NCBI RefSeq assembly: GCF_015752155.1
Contig: NZ_JADOVI010000012.1
Location: 40,770-104,769 of the forward strand
Length of the DNA: 64,000 nt
Reading direction: 5' to 3'
Source of the DNA: Cryobacterium sp. MP_M3
Lineage (GTDB): Bacteria; Actinomycetota; Actinomycetes; Actinomycetales; Microbacteriaceae
The notes under the pieces were generated by a model. That model was not told the DNA's origin and did no database searches. It worked only from the letters and a program-made list of their open reading frames with translations. The translations under genes were made by a program, and so were the position numbers. Of the stretch, positions 62,655 to 64,000 are shown one piece after another (the first letter of the stretch is position 1; the number at the start of each line of letters is the position of its first letter).

Positions 62655-63200
62655 ATGAACCGCGCCCTGATTCTCGTTGACATCCAGCTCGACTACTTCC
62701 CAGGCGGTGCGTTCCCCCTCGTCGAACCGCAAGCGGCAGCAGACTCGGCTCGTAGCGTTCTTGACGCATTCCGTGCCGCCGGGAACCCTGTCGTGCATGT
62801 CTTCCACGTCGCCACCGACCCCACGGCCACCTTTTTTCGACCCGGGACATCCGGTGTCGGCTTTCACCCGCTCATGGCACCGATCGATGGAGAGGCGGTT
62901 CTTGAAAAGCATGAACCCAACAGTTTCATCGGGACCGGGCTACGTGCACTCCTCACGGATGCTGGAGTCACGGAGCTGGTCATCGTCGGCATGATGAGCA
63001 GCATGTGCATCGACTCCACAGCCCGGGCCGCCCATGAATTCGGGTTCGATGTGACGGTCGTCTCCGACGCGTGCGCGGCACCCGACCTGACCTTCGGTGA
63101 CATCATCATTCCCGGCGCAACCGTGCACGCCTCCTTCATGGCCGCCCTCGACGGCAGCTTCGCCACCGTCATCCCGAGCCGCGGCCTGCTCGAGCCCTGA
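62655..63200 (+). CDS. Isochorismatase-family cysteine hydrolase
   Basis: A 181-residue hydrolase with the complete triad Asp9 (LILVDIQLDYF), Lys85 (VLEKHEPNSF) and Cys118 (GMMSSMCIDSTARAA), plus the cis-peptide region before the cysteine. Members cleave amides or vinyl ethers (nicotinamidase, ureidoacrylate amidohydrolase, isochorismatase). The DxFPGGA N-terminus fits small-amide hydrolases but the substrate is undetermined. Confidence 0.9.
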   Translation: MNRALILVDIQLDYFPGGAFPLVEPQAAADSARSVLDAFRAAGNPVVHVFHVATDPTATFFRPGTSGVGFHPLMAPIDGEAVLEKHEPNSFIGTGLRALLTDAGVTELVIVGMMSSMCIDSTARAAHEFGFDVTVVSDACAAPDLTFGDIIIPGATVHASFMAALDGSFATVIPSRGLLEP

Positions 63201-63254
63201 AGACGCACGCACTCCCGGGGACGTTCGGCAGGGGTTCCCCTGTCGGCTCCATAG

Positions 63255-63359
63255 GAGTACGGCTCAGCCCGCAAAACACTCGGCGGAATCACCCCCGCCC
63301 AAGCCATGCAACGACTACTCTCATACCCGCAAGAGCCCATCGTTGCAGCGACCACGTGA
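63255..63359 (+). pseudogene. C-terminal remnant of an IS30-like transposase
   Basis: After an in-frame stop, 34 codons read EYGSARKTLGGITPAQAMQRLL to VAATT and a TGA. The RKTLG-x-x-TPA-x-A-x-x-x-LL pattern is that of the C-terminal end of IS30-group integrase-type transposases. Nothing of the catalytic domain remains upstream, where the isochorismatase-like gene lies. No terminal inverted repeat could be confirmed. Confidence 0.5.
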
Positions 63360-63989
63360 AACCGCCGCACCGCACTCGGGCAGGGTAACCTCTTGCTACC
63401 AGGATCTGCGCGCAGCCGAGGAAAACGCGCGCGCAACATCGAACATGATGTCCGGACAGTCGCTGTTCGGCGTTCGACTCGTCGGTTCAGCACCTCAGAC
63501 TCCCGGCTCATACGAACCCAAATCCGTTGAGCGAATGCTGTCCCAGCGCGACGCGAACTCCGCGTTCGGTCGGGTCACCACCATCGTGGTCGTCGTCGGA
63601 TTAATCGTACGGGCCGTTCTTTTCGTCGTCTTCGGCTAGCATCTTCGTACCCGCTGGCAGCGCCGCGCTAAGCGGCTGCTGGGCCCGGGTTCTGCCCATC
63701 GGCGGCACCGCACTCTCCGAGACGCTCACGGCCCCCGAAGGGAACACCGTTCGTGACGACATACACAGGGCATTGAACGAACCCCCAGTCCTGGAATTGA
63801 TTGGAAAACCCCGTTCGAGCGTCTCTCTTGACTGCAGATATCCTGCGCTCAACAGATACTCGGTCGCGATGCACCTCTGTTGTGCCCCCGTGTTCGCTGA
63901 CGGTTCCCTACGTGTCAGGGTTGGGTGAGGCCAGTAGCTAACAGCAAGTCCGCCGCATGATGTAGGGCGAGAATCAGGAAACCACCACC
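63360..63989. other. Gene-poor right end
   Basis: No recognised gene. Apart from one doubtful small ORF, the frames here are short and of unnatural composition. GC content is slightly lower and A/T-rich triplets are more frequent than in the core of the window, consistent with transferred or decaying DNA. Confidence 0.5.
63445..63639 (+). CDS. Doubtful small membrane protein
   Basis: A 64-codon frame ending in a hydrophobic segment (TTIVVVVGLIVRAVLFVVFG), with an alternative in-frame start at 63535. There is no convincing ribosome-binding site. It may be the end of a degraded gene. Confidence 0.25.
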   Translation: MMSGQSLFGVRLVGSAPQTPGSYEPKSVERMLSQRDANSAFGRVTTIVVVVGLIVRAVLFVVFG

Positions 63990-64000
63990 ATGTCCAGCCC
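63990..64000 (+). CDS. Possible start of a gene running off the right edge
   Basis: An ATG (Met-Ser-Ser) follows CAGGAAACC with an A/C-rich spacer, a good translation start context. Only three codons are visible, so no identity can be given. Confidence 0.3.

Noticed and set aside
63601..63852. An 83-codon minus-strand ORF near the right end
   Set aside because: It has no motif, a Ser/Arg-rich shadow composition, and competes with other equally weak frames.

Overview
The window is GC-rich actinobacterial chromosome, most probably from the family Microbacteriaceae (Actinomycetota). The evidence is the gene orders aceE-fasR-fabD-fabH-acpP-fabF-DUF3145 and glnA2-glnE, a polyphosphate glucokinase, GAF-ANTAR regulators, a DosR/DosT-like system, and many start codons that sit 5-7 nt after a TANNNT box (apparent leaderless mRNAs). 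Genus cannot be fixed from the sequence alone. Coding is dense on both strands. Only the last ~4 kb looks eroded, with gene remnants.

Layout. 1-3.1 kb: a membrane pseudokinase running off the left edge, then lipB-lipA (lipoate attachment). 3.1-10.5 kb: DUF4191 and RDD membrane proteins, then nitrogen assimilation: glnA1 behind a GlnR-type box, with convergent glnA2-glnE. 10.5-17.6 kb: panB, map, ppgK, a cupin with a divergent TetR regulator, the RNase P RNA gene on the minus strand, a zinc-ribbon coiled-coil protein and a Nif3-like protein. 17.1-24.8 kb: a dormancy or gas-sensing block made of a DosR-like response regulator, a DosT-like heme-GAF histidine kinase, three universal stress proteins and two GAF-ANTAR antiterminators, with two DosR-type boxes in its intergenic gaps. 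25-25.7 kb: tRNA-Val(TAC) and an AhpE-type peroxiredoxin. 25.9-34.3 kb: aceE (acetyl-CoA supply), the activator fasR and the type II fatty-acid synthase genes fabD, fabH, acpP and fabF, then DUF3145. 34.4-37.4 kb: a PadR regulator, a family A DNA polymerase with a decayed exonuclease domain and a phosphoribosyltransferase.

37.5-45.5 kb: a complete kdp potassium-uptake operon. It consists of a 27-residue membrane peptide of unknown role, then kdpF, kdpA, kdpB, kdpC, kdpD and kdpE, preceded by a 20-bp direct repeat with a 32-bp period. 45.5-46.8 kb: a secreted ScyD/ScyE-like beta-propeller protein. 47.1-56.5 kb: an aerobic form I carbon monoxide dehydrogenase cluster (coxM, coxS, coxL, an XdhC-YHS fusion, a MocA-like cytidylyltransferase, coxD, coxE, coxG and coxF). 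CoxL carries the form I motif AYACSFR. coxM is interrupted by one extra G in a run of seven. 56.6-59.4 kb: a small monooxygenase-like protein, a small zinc-ribbon protein, two tandem DUF347-repeat membrane proteins and a 54-residue ORF. 59.4-64 kb: Nudix, SRPBCC, class I fructose-bisphosphate aldolase, GrpB and isochorismatase-like genes, plus a truncated SDR pseudogene and a transposase tail.

The most interesting connection is that a sensor kinase keeping the heme-ligand positions of DosS/DosT (CO, NO and O2 sensors) lies about 27 kb from a form I CO dehydrogenase cluster. This suggests an energy-limitation programme in which trace CO oxidation, stress proteins and antiterminators may be deployed together. 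The functional link is inference. The motifs, boxes and gene content are visible in the sequence.
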